Below are positions 42,463-50,106 of a stretch of 64,000 nt of DNA, one piece after another. A model generated the notes under the pieces. The model saw only the letters and a program-made list of their open reading frames with translations, did no database searches and had not been told where the DNA came from. This DNA comes from Aeromonas hydrophila subsp. hydrophila ATCC 7966 (GTDB taxonomy: Bacteria > Pseudomonadota > Gammaproteobacteria > Enterobacterales > Aeromonadaceae). The stretch's first letter is position 1, and the number at the start of each line of letters is the position of its first letter. The translations under genes were made by a program, and so were the position numbers. The stretch covers positions 4,455,001 through 4,519,000 of the forward strand of contig NC_008570.1 in assembly GCF_000014805.1 (NCBI RefSeq), given 5' to 3'.

Positions 42463-43859
42463 TTCAACGTCAACCGGAAACAGACATCCGCCTGTTCATC
42501 TTCAACCAATACCAACTCGCCGCCAAGGCTCATCGCCGATTCCCGGGCGATGGAGAGCCCCATTCCGGAGCCTTTCAGCAGCCCCTGGCGCACAATACTG
42601 CCCTGCTCGAAGGGCTCGAAGATCCGCTCCCGCTCGGCCAGCGGAATCGCGGGCCCTTCGTTGGCCACCTCCAGCCAGCTGCCGTTGCCATCCTGCCCGG
42701 CGCGGATCCAGATCTGCCCGCCGCTGGCACCGTAGCTGACCGCATTGGAGAACAGATTATCGAGGATCAGCCGCAAGCGATATGGCTCGGCCTGCAGGGT
42801 GATCGGATCGGTCGGCAAGTGTACACTGATTTGTTTGGATTCCAGCGCCAGCCGGTACTCTGCAGACAATTCTGACAGCAGGGGCGCCAGCGCCACCGGG
42901 GTCAGGGTGAACACCTCCTGCTGGCTGAGCCGGTTGAAGTCGAGCAGCCGCTCGATCAGGGTCTGCAGCCGGCGGCTGTTCTCCTCCAGCATCTGGCAGA
43001 TCTCCTGCTGATCCGGGGTGAGCGGCCCTACAAGCTGCTCGGAGAGCAGATCCGCTCCTTCCCGCAGCACCGCCAGCGGGGTCTTCAGCTCGTGGGAAAC
43101 GTGGCGCAGGAACTGGTATTTCTGCTGCTCCAGCTCCTTCAATTTATCGTGCAACCAGACGATCCGCTCCCCCAGCAATACCAGTTCGGCCGGCCCGTCC
43201 ACCGGGCGTTTGTCCGGTTCCACGCCGGCCCCCAGACTCAAGATCCGCGACTCAATCTGACGCACCGGGTGGATGATCAGATAGGTAAACAGCAGCACCA
43301 GCAGCAGGCTGAGCACCGCCACGAAACCGCTGACCCACCAGATCTCCGTCATCAGGGCGGCGATGGTCGCCCGCACCCGGCTGACATGCTCGTCTACCTG
43401 GCTGCGGGTGATAATCTCAAGCTGCTGATTAACCTGATTAAATTCATCAAATTTGGGGCTGTTTGACTCGGCCTTGGCGCGGGCGAGATCCTGCAGGCTG
43501 TCGAGCCAGGCGAGCGCCTGCTCGAGACCCGTGTAAGCCTCGGCGTCCGGGATGGAACTCTGGTGAGCGGCCAGCAGGCTGCGATAACTCGCCAGCTGCT
43601 GCTGATAACTGGCCAGGATGCGCTCATCCCCCAGCACCGCATAGCGACGAAGAGTACGTTCAAGATCAATGGCTTGGGTGGTCAGCAGTGTCGCTCGACG
43701 GGTGTCGCGCACCGCCCGTTCCAGCTCGTCGCTGGTCAACTGGCTGAGGTGTTCGAGGGACTGGCTGTCGTGCCAGATCATGCCGCCCAGAGGCATCAAC
43801 ACCAGAACGAACCCCATCAATACCACTTGCAGCAGGGAGCGTGGGCGTACCTTGGTCAT
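42459..43859 (-). CDS. glrK: Sensor histidine kinase GlrK/QseE
   Basis: The 466 residues show TM1 (about 10-29), a helical periplasmic domain of about 145 residues, TM2 (about 174-196), HAMP, HisKA with FLRHVSHELKTPLAVL (phospho-accepting H256), and an HATPase domain with ILDNLFSNAVSY and GSGMGLSIA. In E. coli the sensor responds to envelope stress signals and works with QseG. First gene of the three-gene operon. Confidence 0.9.
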   Translation of the reverse strand: MTKVRPRSLLQVVLMGFVLVLMPLGGMIWHDSQSLEHLSQLTSDELERAVRDTRRATLLTTQAIDLERTLRRYAVLGDERILASYQQQLASYRSLLAAHQSSIPDAEAYTGLEQALAWLDSLQDLARAKAESNSPKFDEFNQVNQQLEIITRSQVDEHVSRVRATIAALMTEIWWVSGFVAVLSLLLVLLFTYLIIHPVRQIESRILSLGAGVEPDKRPVDGPAELVLLGERIVWLHDKLKELEQQKYQFLRHVSHELKTPLAVLREGADLLSEQLVGPLTPDQQEICQMLEENSRRLQTLIERLLDFNRLSQQEVFTLTPVALAPLLSELSAEYRLALESKQISVHLPTDPITLQAEPYRLRLILDNLFSNAVSYGASGGQIWIRAGQDGNGSWLEVANEGPAIPLAERERIFEPFEQGSIVRQGLLKGSGMGLSIARESAMSLGGELVLVEDEQADVCFRLTLK

Positions 43860-43911
43860 CTTGGACTATCTCAATTCAGCAGGGGTGGGTCAGCATATCT
43901 GCACTCCCCCA

Positions 43912-43939
43912 AAAAGCAAAACCGGCCAGAGGGCCGGTT
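43912..43939 (-). terminator. Terminator of the ynhF-like gene
   Basis: An 8-bp stem (aaccggcc 43920-43927 / ggccggtt 43932-43939) with an AGAG loop is followed on the minus strand by TTGCTTTTT. It separates the ynhF-like gene from glrK. Confidence 0.85.
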
Positions 43940-43957
43940 CATGCTGCAGCTTGAGCA

Positions 43958-44050
43958 TCACGCCAGACCGACGGATGCCACACAGATAATCAGGATCATG
44001 GCCAACGCGCCAGATGCGGTCAGCAGTGCCCATTTCAGTTCCACGCTCAT
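43958..44050 (-). CDS. ynhF: YnhF-like small membrane protein
   Basis: I translated this 30-residue frame by hand: MSVELKWALLTASGALAMIL then IICVASVGLA. It has an excellent Shine-Dalgarno (AGGAGG, 5 nt before ATG) and its own terminator. It resembles E. coli YnhF (MSTDLKFSLVTTIIVLGLIV...) in length, the MSxxLK start and the single helix. YnhF is a single-pass inner-membrane protein, more abundant under anaerobiosis in E. coli, with unknown function. Confidence 0.75.
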   Translation of the reverse strand: MSVELKWALLTASGALAMILIICVASVGLA

Positions 44051-44179
44051 GCAAACCTCCTTTCTTGCCAAGATGATAGAGCCTGATCACAACAGACAAA
44101 CCGATGTTAATGCATAGTTAACCCGATAACCGTGAGCTGTGTATGAATTTCAGATGAGCCCCATCCAAGGACCGGTGAC

Positions 44180-44695
44180 ATGTTCTATCTGTGTAGCATT
44201 GGATCGAATCTTGACCCCCATCAGCACGTCAGTCAGGCGGTCGGCGAGCTGCTCGTTCACTTTGGCCGCCTGCAGCTGAGCTCGGTGATCCAGACCAAGC
44301 CGGTCGGGATGCACTCCAGCCATGATTTCCTCAACTGCCTGTTCGTCGCCGAGAGCGAGCTGGCACCGCACCAGCTCAAGGCACACTTCGTCGCCATGGA
44401 GCTGGCCCACGGCCGGGATCGCAGCGATCCGCGCTGCAAGGTGCTGGACCGGCCGCTGGACATCGACATCCTGGCCAGCAGCCAGAGCGATGACTTCTCC
44501 ACCGCCCGGGTCGACGCCTATCTCGACGAGCTGCTGGCGGAGCTCTATGGCCGTGGCCAGGTGCATGATCGCAAGGTGACCCTGCCGCTGCACACCCGCT
44601 TGATGGCGGGCAAGGTGATCGAGGAGCGCCAGGTCGGCCTCGCCCCCATCGCCCTGCAGCAGGAGATGGCGACCCCGGCCGCGCTCCTGCGCTGA
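44180..44695 (+). CDS. FolK-like pterin pyrophosphokinase paralogue
   Basis: The 171-residue protein belongs to the HPPK family, which transfers pyrophosphate from ATP to 6-hydroxymethyl-dihydropterin. It has the N-terminal GSNLDPHQHVSQAV and the magnesium-binding RPLDIDIL motif near residue 95. The length is near FolK (159). It lies next to convergent folM rather than in the usual pcnB-folK-panB context, so it may be a second HPPK tied to the tetrahydromonapterin branch. Confidence 0.8.
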   Translation: MFYLCSIGSNLDPHQHVSQAVGELLVHFGRLQLSSVIQTKPVGMHSSHDFLNCLFVAESELAPHQLKAHFVAMELAHGRDRSDPRCKVLDRPLDIDILASSQSDDFSTARVDAYLDELLAELYGRGQVHDRKVTLPLHTRLMAGKVIEERQVGLAPIALQQEMATPAALLR

Positions 44696-44698
44696 CCC

Positions 44699-45403
44699 CT
44701 AGATGACGGCCAGACCGCGGCCACCATCCACCCGGATGCTGGCCCCGGTCATGTAGTCGTTCTGCATCAACAGCTGAACTGCCTGCCAGATGGGCTCCAG
44801 CCCCCCTTCCCGCGCCAGCGGCGTCTTCGCCAGCACCTGCTGGCGCCACGCATCGCCATGTTCGTCGAGAAACAGGATGGGGCCCGGCTCTATGGTATTG
44901 ACCCGGACGGCGGGTGCCAGCTCGCGGGCAAAGCTCATGGCCAGCGAGTGGGCCCCCGCCTTGGTGGCCACATAGCTGGCAAACTGGGGTGCCGGCGCGT
45001 GGATGTAGATGTCGGTGATATGGATGATGCCGGCATTGGCGTTGCGCGCCAGCTGGGACGCCAGCGCGCGGTTTAGCTGGAAGGGGGCCGCCATGTGCAC
45101 CCGGTAGAACTGATCAAACTGGGCCAGCTGCGCCGCCGGATCCGCCGCCTGCGGCTCAAACGCCGAGGCGTTGTGGATCACCAGCGCCAGATCCTGATGG
45201 ACGGCCAGCGCCTCGATCAGCTTGCCGACCTCCTCCTCGCGCGCGAAATCCGCCTGCACCAGCTCGACCCCCAGCGCTCGCAGCCGCGCCAGCTCGGGTC
45301 GCTCGCTGCGATAGCTGCCCGTCACCTGCCAACCCGCCGCCACCAGCTGTTCGCACAGATAGAAACCAAGCCGGCGGCCACACCCCGTCACCAATGCACG
45401 CAT
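44699..45403 (-). CDS. folM: FolM-like dihydromonapterin/dihydrofolate reductase
   Basis: FolM is an SDR enzyme that makes tetrahydromonapterin, a cofactor for phenylalanine hydroxylase in related bacteria, with weak dihydrofolate reductase activity. The start MRALVTGCGRRLGFYL has AAGGAG upstream and gives 234 residues; a longer form is not SDR sequence. GCGRRLGF is the TGxxxRxG cofactor motif, and the catalytic YVATK lies near residue 145, after HITDIYIHAPAP. It faces the FolK-like gene with a 3-bp gap between stops. Confidence 0.85.
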   Translation of the reverse strand: MRALVTGCGRRLGFYLCEQLVAAGWQVTGSYRSERPELARLRALGVELVQADFAREEEVGKLIEALAVHQDLALVIHNASAFEPQAADPAAQLAQFDQFYRVHMAAPFQLNRALASQLARNANAGIIHITDIYIHAPAPQFASYVATKAGAHSLAMSFARELAPAVRVNTIEPGPILFLDEHGDAWRQQVLAKTPLAREGGLEPIWQAVQLLMQNDYMTGASIRVDGGRGLAVI

Positions 45404-45522
45404 ACCCTCTCCTTGATTGTCCGGCCGGGGAATACCTATCGATCCCCACGGCACAAGCCATTGGCCGTTGCCGCCACCCGGCGGGCATAGTGGCGCCATT
45501 GCCACCTTACGGAGCCACTTCC

Positions 45523-45927
45523 ATGTTACAGATCCGCGATCACATGAGCCGTTCGACCCACTCCCTCACCCCGCAGCTCGGCCTGGCCGAAGCGCTGGAC
45601 CGGCTGCATGACTCAGGTCTGAGCGGCCTGCCAGTGCTGGACCCGCAGCAGCGGCTGATCGGTTTTCTCTCCGAGCAGGATTGCATCCCGAGCCTGCTCA
45701 CCGGCAGCTATCACTGCGATACCCGCACCCGGGTCGAGGATCTGATGAGCCGGACACCTCTTTCGGTCAACCCGGATGACAGCATACTGGATCTGGCCCG
45801 CCAGATGACCGAGGCCAGACCCAAGGTCTATCCGGTACTGGAGGGGAACCGGGTTGTCGGCATCATCAGCCGCCGGCAGGTCATGCAGGCCCTCAACGCC
45901 CAGATGAAGGGCTGCCTGCCCACCTAA
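45523..45927 (+). CDS. Tandem CBS-domain protein
   Basis: The start MLQIRDHMSRSTHSLTP (GGAG 11 nt upstream) gives 134 residues that are just two CBS motifs (about 1-60 and 70-130), with the paired GLPVLD and VYPVLEGNRVVGIISRR strands typical of adenosyl-ligand binding modules. Stand-alone CBS proteins usually sense ATP/AMP or SAM; the partner is unknown. Its stop overlaps that of the convergent downstream gene by 4 bp. Confidence 0.8.
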   Translation: MLQIRDHMSRSTHSLTPQLGLAEALDRLHDSGLSGLPVLDPQQRLIGFLSEQDCIPSLLTGSYHCDTRTRVEDLMSRTPLSVNPDDSILDLARQMTEARPKVYPVLEGNRVVGIISRRQVMQALNAQMKGCLPT

Positions 45928-46460
45928 ATCTGGTAGCGCTCCTTGTCGCCGATATCGAAGTGCAGCGGCATGCGCCACTTGGCCAGGGAGAGCAGGCAGA
46001 GCAGCAACCCGCACACCAGCGCCACTAGGGCGGCGGCCCAGCCGATGCCGGCCAGCTCCAGCAGCCACAACAGGGGCAGCAACAGAGGGACCGCCCTGAT
46101 CCCTGGAATGGCGAAGCAGAACTGCTCCTTGCAGGCCAGCCCTGCCAGGGTGGCCAACGCCGCCCCCAGCACCAGCACATCCGGTGCCCCGCTCGCACTG
46201 AGCAGCAGGGCGCCCCACCCCAGCCCCTGCAGCACAAAGCGAATGCGCTTGTCATAGACATGCAGGCATAACCCGCATACCCCGCTGGCCACGGCCAGCG
46301 CCACCAGCCAGCTGGCCGGCGCCAAAAAATCCTGCCCGAGCAGCAGGCTTGCCCCTCGACACAGCAGCAGCAAGGCTGCCAGACTCAAGCCAAGGCGATA
46401 GAGGCAGACCGACACTCTGTCGATGCCGTCCAGCTCGCTTTCTATTTCAGGGTTTGCCAT
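45924..46460 (-). CDS. DUF2301-like integral membrane protein
   Basis: The 178 residues form about six hydrophobic helices with the conserved-looking segments LHVYDKRIRF near residue 67 and CKEQFCFAIPG near residue 109, which I associate with the DUF2301 family (moderate certainty). The C-terminal tail HFDIGDKERYQI is hydrophilic. Function is unknown. The stop codon overlaps that of the convergent CBS gene. Confidence 0.65.
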   Translation of the reverse strand: MANPEIESELDGIDRVSVCLYRLGLSLAALLLLCRGASLLLGQDFLAPASWLVALAVASGVCGLCLHVYDKRIRFVLQGLGWGALLLSASGAPDVLVLGAALATLAGLACKEQFCFAIPGIRAVPLLLPLLWLLELAGIGWAAALVALVCGLLLCLLSLAKWRMPLHFDIGDKERYQI

Positions 46461-46545
46461 CGGCGGTCGCCTCTGTTGCAGGTAGGGGCCAATATACTTG
46501 AATTATGCCCGCGAGCGATTCCCTATTCCGTGCAGGAGATGTGGT

Positions 46546-47310
46546 TTGCGAAGATTCATTCTGCTCTGCCTGTTGTTCCCCCTCTGGCTGCAGGCCAAAG
46601 AGTTGATCATCGGTGGCACCCTGGAGCCGCCGCTGAAGTTTCTGGATGCGCAGGGCGTTCCCCATGGTCTGGACGTGGACGTGGTCAGCACCATCTTCGG
46701 CAAGCTGCGCATTCCCATCCGCATCGAGCTGACCGACTCCGGCGCCCGGCTGACCCGCAACGCCGAAACCGGGGTGTACGACCTGGTGATGACCCACTCC
46801 TACAAGCCAGAGCGGGAGCGCTATCTGCTCTACCCCCAGCAGGCTCACCTGCGCCACAGCTGGCACTTCTTCGTGCGCAAGGCCGACCTGCTGAAGATCC
46901 GCTACGACACGCTGAGCGATCTGAAACCATGGCGCATCGGCATCACCAAGGATTTCTCCTATACCCCGGAGCTGACCGCCGCCCTCGCCGACCCGGCCTA
47001 TCACTTCCAGGAGATCCCCATCAACCAGCTGCAACTGCGCAAGCTGATCGCCGGGCGTATCGACGTGGTGCCCATGCCGCTGGTCACCGCCTTTGCCCAG
47101 ATCAAGGAGGAGGGGCTGGAGGGCAAACTCGATTACCTGCCCAAGCCGCTCAAAGCCAGTCCTTACTACACCGTCTGGACCAAGGCCAGGGCCGATGCCA
47201 CTACCCCGGCCCTGATGGCGGCCTACGACGCCGAACTGCTGCGAATGAAGCGCGACGGCCGGCTCAAGGCCATCTACGACCACTACGGCATCCCCTATAT
47301 CGAGCCCTGA
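46546..47310 (+). CDS. Periplasmic solute-binding protein, family 3 type
   Basis: The 254-residue product starts, I propose, at a TTG (46546) 8 nt behind AGGAG, reading MRRFILLCLLFPLWLQA followed by KELIIGG; a 16-codon longer TTG form has Arg/Cys-rich sequence before the signal. The mature part is SBP_bac_3-like (GGTLEPPLKFLDAQGVPHGLDVDVV, then DLVMTHSYKPERERYLLY). No ABC transporter genes are adjacent, so it may be an orphan or signalling binding protein. A diverged asnC 3' end lies just after its stop. Confidence 0.75.
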   Translation: MRRFILLCLLFPLWLQAKELIIGGTLEPPLKFLDAQGVPHGLDVDVVSTIFGKLRIPIRIELTDSGARLTRNAETGVYDLVMTHSYKPERERYLLYPQQAHLRHSWHFFVRKADLLKIRYDTLSDLKPWRIGITKDFSYTPELTAALADPAYHFQEIPINQLQLRKLIAGRIDVVPMPLVTAFAQIKEEGLEGKLDYLPKPLKASPYYTVWTKARADATTPALMAAYDAELLRMKRDGRLKAIYDHYGIPYIEP

Positions 47311-47319
47311 TCCCGACCG

Positions 47320-47373
47320 TCAGGGCTGCACGTCTCGCAAGATCGGGCTCTGCAGTGAAATCAGGGTTTCGCC
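47320..47373 (-). pseudogene. Diverged duplicate of the asnC 3' end
   Basis: On the minus strand this stretch encodes TGETLISLQSPILRDVQP-stop, matching the AsnC C-terminus STETLISLQNPILRDVKP-stop. The offset from the real asnC end is 85 bp. By my alignment 37 of 51 bases agree, and nearly all differences within codons are silent (only N/S and K/Q change). It has no start or upstream coding region. The silent pattern suggests a piece of a formerly functional, diverged asnC allele. Confidence 0.85.
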
Positions 47374-47404
47374 TGTGAAATGGAACTCCCGCGTCCCTCA
47401 GTCC

Positions 47405-47866
47405 TTAAGGCTTCACATCCCGCAAGATTGGGTTTTGCAGCGAGATTAACGTCTCGGTGGACTGGATCTCGTCGATGGTCTGGATCTTGTGGATCAGCAC
47501 CGTCTGCAACTCGTCGATGGAGCGGGTCATCACCTTCATGAAGATGCTGTAATGACCGGTGGTGTAGTAGGCCTCCACCACTTCGTCCAACGCCTGCAGC
47601 TTGGCCAGCGCCGAAGGGTAATCCTTGGCGCTCTTGAGGTTGATGCCGATGAAGCAGCAGACGTCGTAGCCCAGCTTCTTGGGGTTCACCTGCACCCGCG
47701 TTCCCTCGATGATGCCCGCCTGCTTCATCTTTTCCACCCGCACATGGATGGTGCCCGGGCTGACCAGCAGTTGTTTGGCAAGCTCGGCATAGGGAATGCG
47801 CGCATTCTCCATCAGGGCGGTGAGGATGGCCTGATCGAGATTATCGATCCGATAATTTTCCGGCAC
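47405..47866 (-). CDS. asnC: AsnC, Lrp-family regulator of asparagine synthetase A
   Basis: AsnC activates asnA and represses itself, with asparagine cancelling activation in E. coli. I start at GTG (47864-47866) reading MPENYRIDNLDQAILTALM, 9 nt behind GGGAG. This gives 153 residues (E. coli 152) and matches the family N-terminus better than longer forms. The HTH is in AELAKQLLVSPGTIHVRVEK near residue 30, and the RAM ligand domain follows (EAYYTTGHYSIFMKVM). It is divergent from asnA, with a 9-bp inverted repeat between. Confidence 0.95.
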   Translation of the reverse strand: MPENYRIDNLDQAILTALMENARIPYAELAKQLLVSPGTIHVRVEKMKQAGIIEGTRVQVNPKKLGYDVCCFIGINLKSAKDYPSALAKLQALDEVVEAYYTTGHYSIFMKVMTRSIDELQTVLIHKIQTIDEIQSTETLISLQNPILRDVKP

Positions 47867-47905
47867 TTTTTTGCACTCCCTTTGATGATTCATCATTAAT
47901 TGCCG

Positions 47906-47930
47906 GTGTATTTTGAAGAAAAAAATACAC
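47906..47930. promoter_or_regulatory. Inverted repeat in the asnC-asnA intergenic region, candidate AsnC operator
   Basis: GTGTATTTT (47906-47914) and AAAATACAC (47922-47930) form a perfect 9-bp inverted repeat with a 7-nt spacer in AT-rich DNA, 40 bp before asnC and 90 bp before asnA. Lrp-family proteins favour such sites; binding by AsnC is inferred from position. Confidence 0.55.
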
Positions 47931-48019
47931 AAAGCCTATTTCTATTATCGAATATTGAATTTAGTTGGCAATCTGTTGAAGAATCCTCACATCCAACGGG
48001 TTCAAGACAGGTATTCAGC

Positions 48020-49012
48020 ATGAAACAGCACTACATTCGCAGCCAGCAACAGATCAGCTTCGTCAAAGAGATGTTCTCCCGCCAACTCGCCCAGCAACTG
48101 GGTCTGATGGAGGTGCAAGCCCCCATCCTGAGCCGGGTCGGTGATGGCACTCAAGACAACCTCTCTGGCCACGAGAATGCGGTGCAGGTCAAGGTGAAGA
48201 CCCTGCCTGAACACAGCTACGAAGTGGTGCATTCGCTGGCCAAATGGAAGCGCCAGACCCTGGGTCGCTTCGGTTTCGGCCCGGGCGAAGGCATCTACAC
48301 CCACATGAAGGCGCTGCGTCCGGACGAGGATCGCCTCACCCCCATCCACTCCGTCTACGTGGATCAGTGGGACTGGGAGAAGGTGATGCCGAGCGAGCGC
48401 CGCGATCTGGCCTACCTGCAGGAAACCGTGCGCGGTATCTGGGCTGCCATCAAGGCCACCGAGCGCGCGGTCTGTGCCGAGCACGAGCTGACTCCCTTCC
48501 TGCCGGCCGAGATCCAGTTCCTGCACAGCGAAGAGCTGCTGACCCGCTACCCGGACCTCGATGCCAAGGGGCGCGAGCGGGCCATCGCCAAAGAGCTGGG
48601 GGCCGTGTTCCTGATTGGCATCGGCGGTGCACTCTCCCACGGCGAGCGCCACGACGTGCGTGCCCCGGACTACGACGACTGGAGCAGCCACAGCGAGCTG
48701 GGTCTGGCCGGTCTGAACGGTGACATCCTGGTGTGGAACCCGGTACTGCAAGACAGCTTCGAGATCTCCTCCATGGGGATCCGGGTCGACGCCGAGGCGC
48801 TGCGCCGTCAGCTGGCCATCACCGGCGATGAGGATCGCCTGCAGTACGACTGGCACCAGGATCTGCTGGCCGCACGGATGCCGCAAACCATCGGCGGCGG
48901 CATCGGCCAATCCCGTCTGGCCATGCTGCTGCTGCAAAAAGAGCACATCGGCCAGGTCCAGGTCGGCGTCTGGCCGGCCGAGATGAAAGCCGCCGTGCAA
49001 GGCATGCTGTAA
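48020..49012 (+). CDS. asnA: Aspartate-ammonia ligase (asparagine synthetase A)
   Basis: AsnA makes asparagine from aspartate, ammonia and ATP via beta-aspartyl-AMP. The start [20 protein letters not shown] gives 330 residues, equal to E. coli. The class II synthetase-like core shows [15 protein letters not shown] near residue 38, [11 protein letters not shown] near 116 and [14 protein letters not shown] near 295. It is divergent from asnC. Confidence 0.97.
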   Translation: MKQHYIRSQQQISFVKEMFSRQLAQQLGLMEVQAPILSRVGDGTQDNLSGHENAVQVKVKTLPEHSYEVVHSLAKWKRQTLGRFGFGPGEGIYTHMKALRPDEDRLTPIHSVYVDQWDWEKVMPSERRDLAYLQETVRGIWAAIKATERAVCAEHELTPFLPAEIQFLHSEELLTRYPDLDAKGRERAIAKELGAVFLIGIGGALSHGERHDVRAPDYDDWSSHSELGLAGLNGDILVWNPVLQDSFEISSMGIRVDAEALRRQLAITGDEDRLQYDWHQDLLAARMPQTIGGGIGQSRLAMLLLQKEHIGQVQVGVWPAEMKAAVQGML

Positions 49013-49071
49013 CGAATGAAAGTCATGCCGGCGTCATCGCCGCCGGCATGGCAACAGGCAGGTGGCCATCG

Positions 49072-49223
49072 GGGTTGAGCGAGCGCATCCCCGGCAGGCT
49101 GTAAGAGGCGAGGCCAGCAGTGGCCGCGCTTCGCAATCGGGGGCTTGCCCCTGCGACCCGCTCAACCCACGTCAGGTCGCTTCACTACATTCCTCCCGGC
49201 AATCTTCGGATTGCCGTTTTTTT
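49072..49223 (+). ncRNA. Candidate structured RNA or repeat element downstream of asnA
   Basis: A 10-bp perfect inverted repeat, gggttgagcg (49072-49081) and cgctcaaccc (49159-49168), encloses about 77 nt that can form further hairpins (GGCCA-gca-TGGCC and GGGG-cttg-CCCC). About 30 nt later comes a strong intrinsic terminator (49197-49223). No reading frame in it looks coding, and I recognise no known RNA family. It could be an independent small RNA, a processed asnA 3' UTR, or a palindromic repeat element. Confidence 0.3.
49197..49223 (+). terminator. Strong intrinsic terminator
   Basis: An 8-bp stem (cggcaatc 49197-49204 / gattgccg 49209-49216) with a TTCG tetraloop is followed by seven T (49217-49223). 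It ends plus-strand transcription 185-210 bp after asnA and abuts the stop of the convergent metallo-hydrolase gene. Confidence 0.95.
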
Positions 49224-50046
49224 ACACCGAAAACCTGTGCTCAAAACCTGCCCCGATCTGGCACTGGCGCGGCAACCCCGCCTTTCTGCTGCCAGTGCAG
49301 TGGCAGGCAAACAACTGATCCACCGCCTCTTCCTGCAGATAGGCACCGAGCGCCACCGCCCGCTGTGGGCCGGAAAACTTCAGGTGCAGGCCGCCGATGA
49401 CGGCGTGGATCCGCTCGTCACCACACACCTCCTTGGCCTGCTCGATGATGTTCTCGACCCCGGCGTGACCGCAGCCGATAAAGACGATGAGCCCCTGCTC
49501 GCTCTTGTAGGCCAGCGCCGAATCGTCGCTGATAAGGTCTTTCTCCACCCGTCCGCCCCGCACTATGTAGCCGAGCAGCGAAGGCGCAGCCCGGTCGCGC
49601 CGCACAATGCTGCCGAGGAACACCAGACGATCCGAGAGCCACACCGGCTCGGCCGAGCAGTGGGGAAGCAAGCCTCTGGCCGGCAGCGACTCCCGAGCCA
49701 GCTCCCCCGACAGGCGATAGAGGTTGCGCCGCCAGAAGGGGAGCGACAGGAAGTAACCCCGCTCGCAGAACACGTCCGGACAGGCGATGAGCGGGATGGG
49801 TCTTGGATAGGCAGGCAGCGAGCCGACCCCGCCCACATGGTCGTAATGCCCGTGGGAGAGCACCACATGGGTGAGCGAGGCGAGATCGATCCCCATCACG
49901 GCGGCGTTGTGGCACAGCGCCCGGCCACGGCCGCTGTCGAACAGCACCCTGAGGCCGTCACACTCAAGCAGCAGCGCCAACCCTCGCTCGGGCAGACAGC
50001 CAGGCAGATGAACGTCGTCATCCACCAGCACGGAAAACTTCAGCAT
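49222..50046 (-). CDS. Metallo-beta-lactamase-fold hydrolase (COG1237 type)
   Basis: The 274-residue protein has the metal-binding motif SHGHYDHVGG near residue 64, CGHAGVENII near 192, GGLHL near 222 and a terminal HCTG, the pattern of COG1237 enzymes related to dihydropterin/4-(ribofuranosyl)aminobenzene 5'-phosphate synthases. The cellular substrate is unknown. It stands alone between convergent asnA and the upstream clpB terminator. Confidence 0.82.
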   Translation of the reverse strand: MLKFSVLVDDDVHLPGCLPERGLALLLECDGLRVLFDSGRGRALCHNAAVMGIDLASLTHVVLSHGHYDHVGGVGSLPAYPRPIPLIACPDVFCERGYFLSLPFWRRNLYRLSGELARESLPARGLLPHCSAEPVWLSDRLVFLGSIVRRDRAAPSLLGYIVRGGRVEKDLISDDSALAYKSEQGLIVFIGCGHAGVENIIEQAKEVCGDERIHAVIGGLHLKFSGPQRAVALGAYLQEEAVDQLFACHCTGSRKAGLPRQCQIGAGFEHRFSV

Positions 50047-50065
50047 CTCGCTTCCCCTGAAAACA

Positions 50066-50090
50066 AAACGCAGGCACGAGGCCTGCGTTT
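50066..50090. terminator. Terminator after clpB
   Basis: A 10-bp stem (aaacgcaggc 50066-50075 / gcctgcgttt 50081-50090) with an ACGAG loop. On the minus strand it is followed by TGTTTTC, ending clpB transcripts. Confidence 0.85.
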
Positions 50091-50106
50091 TTCATCGACA
50101 ATCCCG

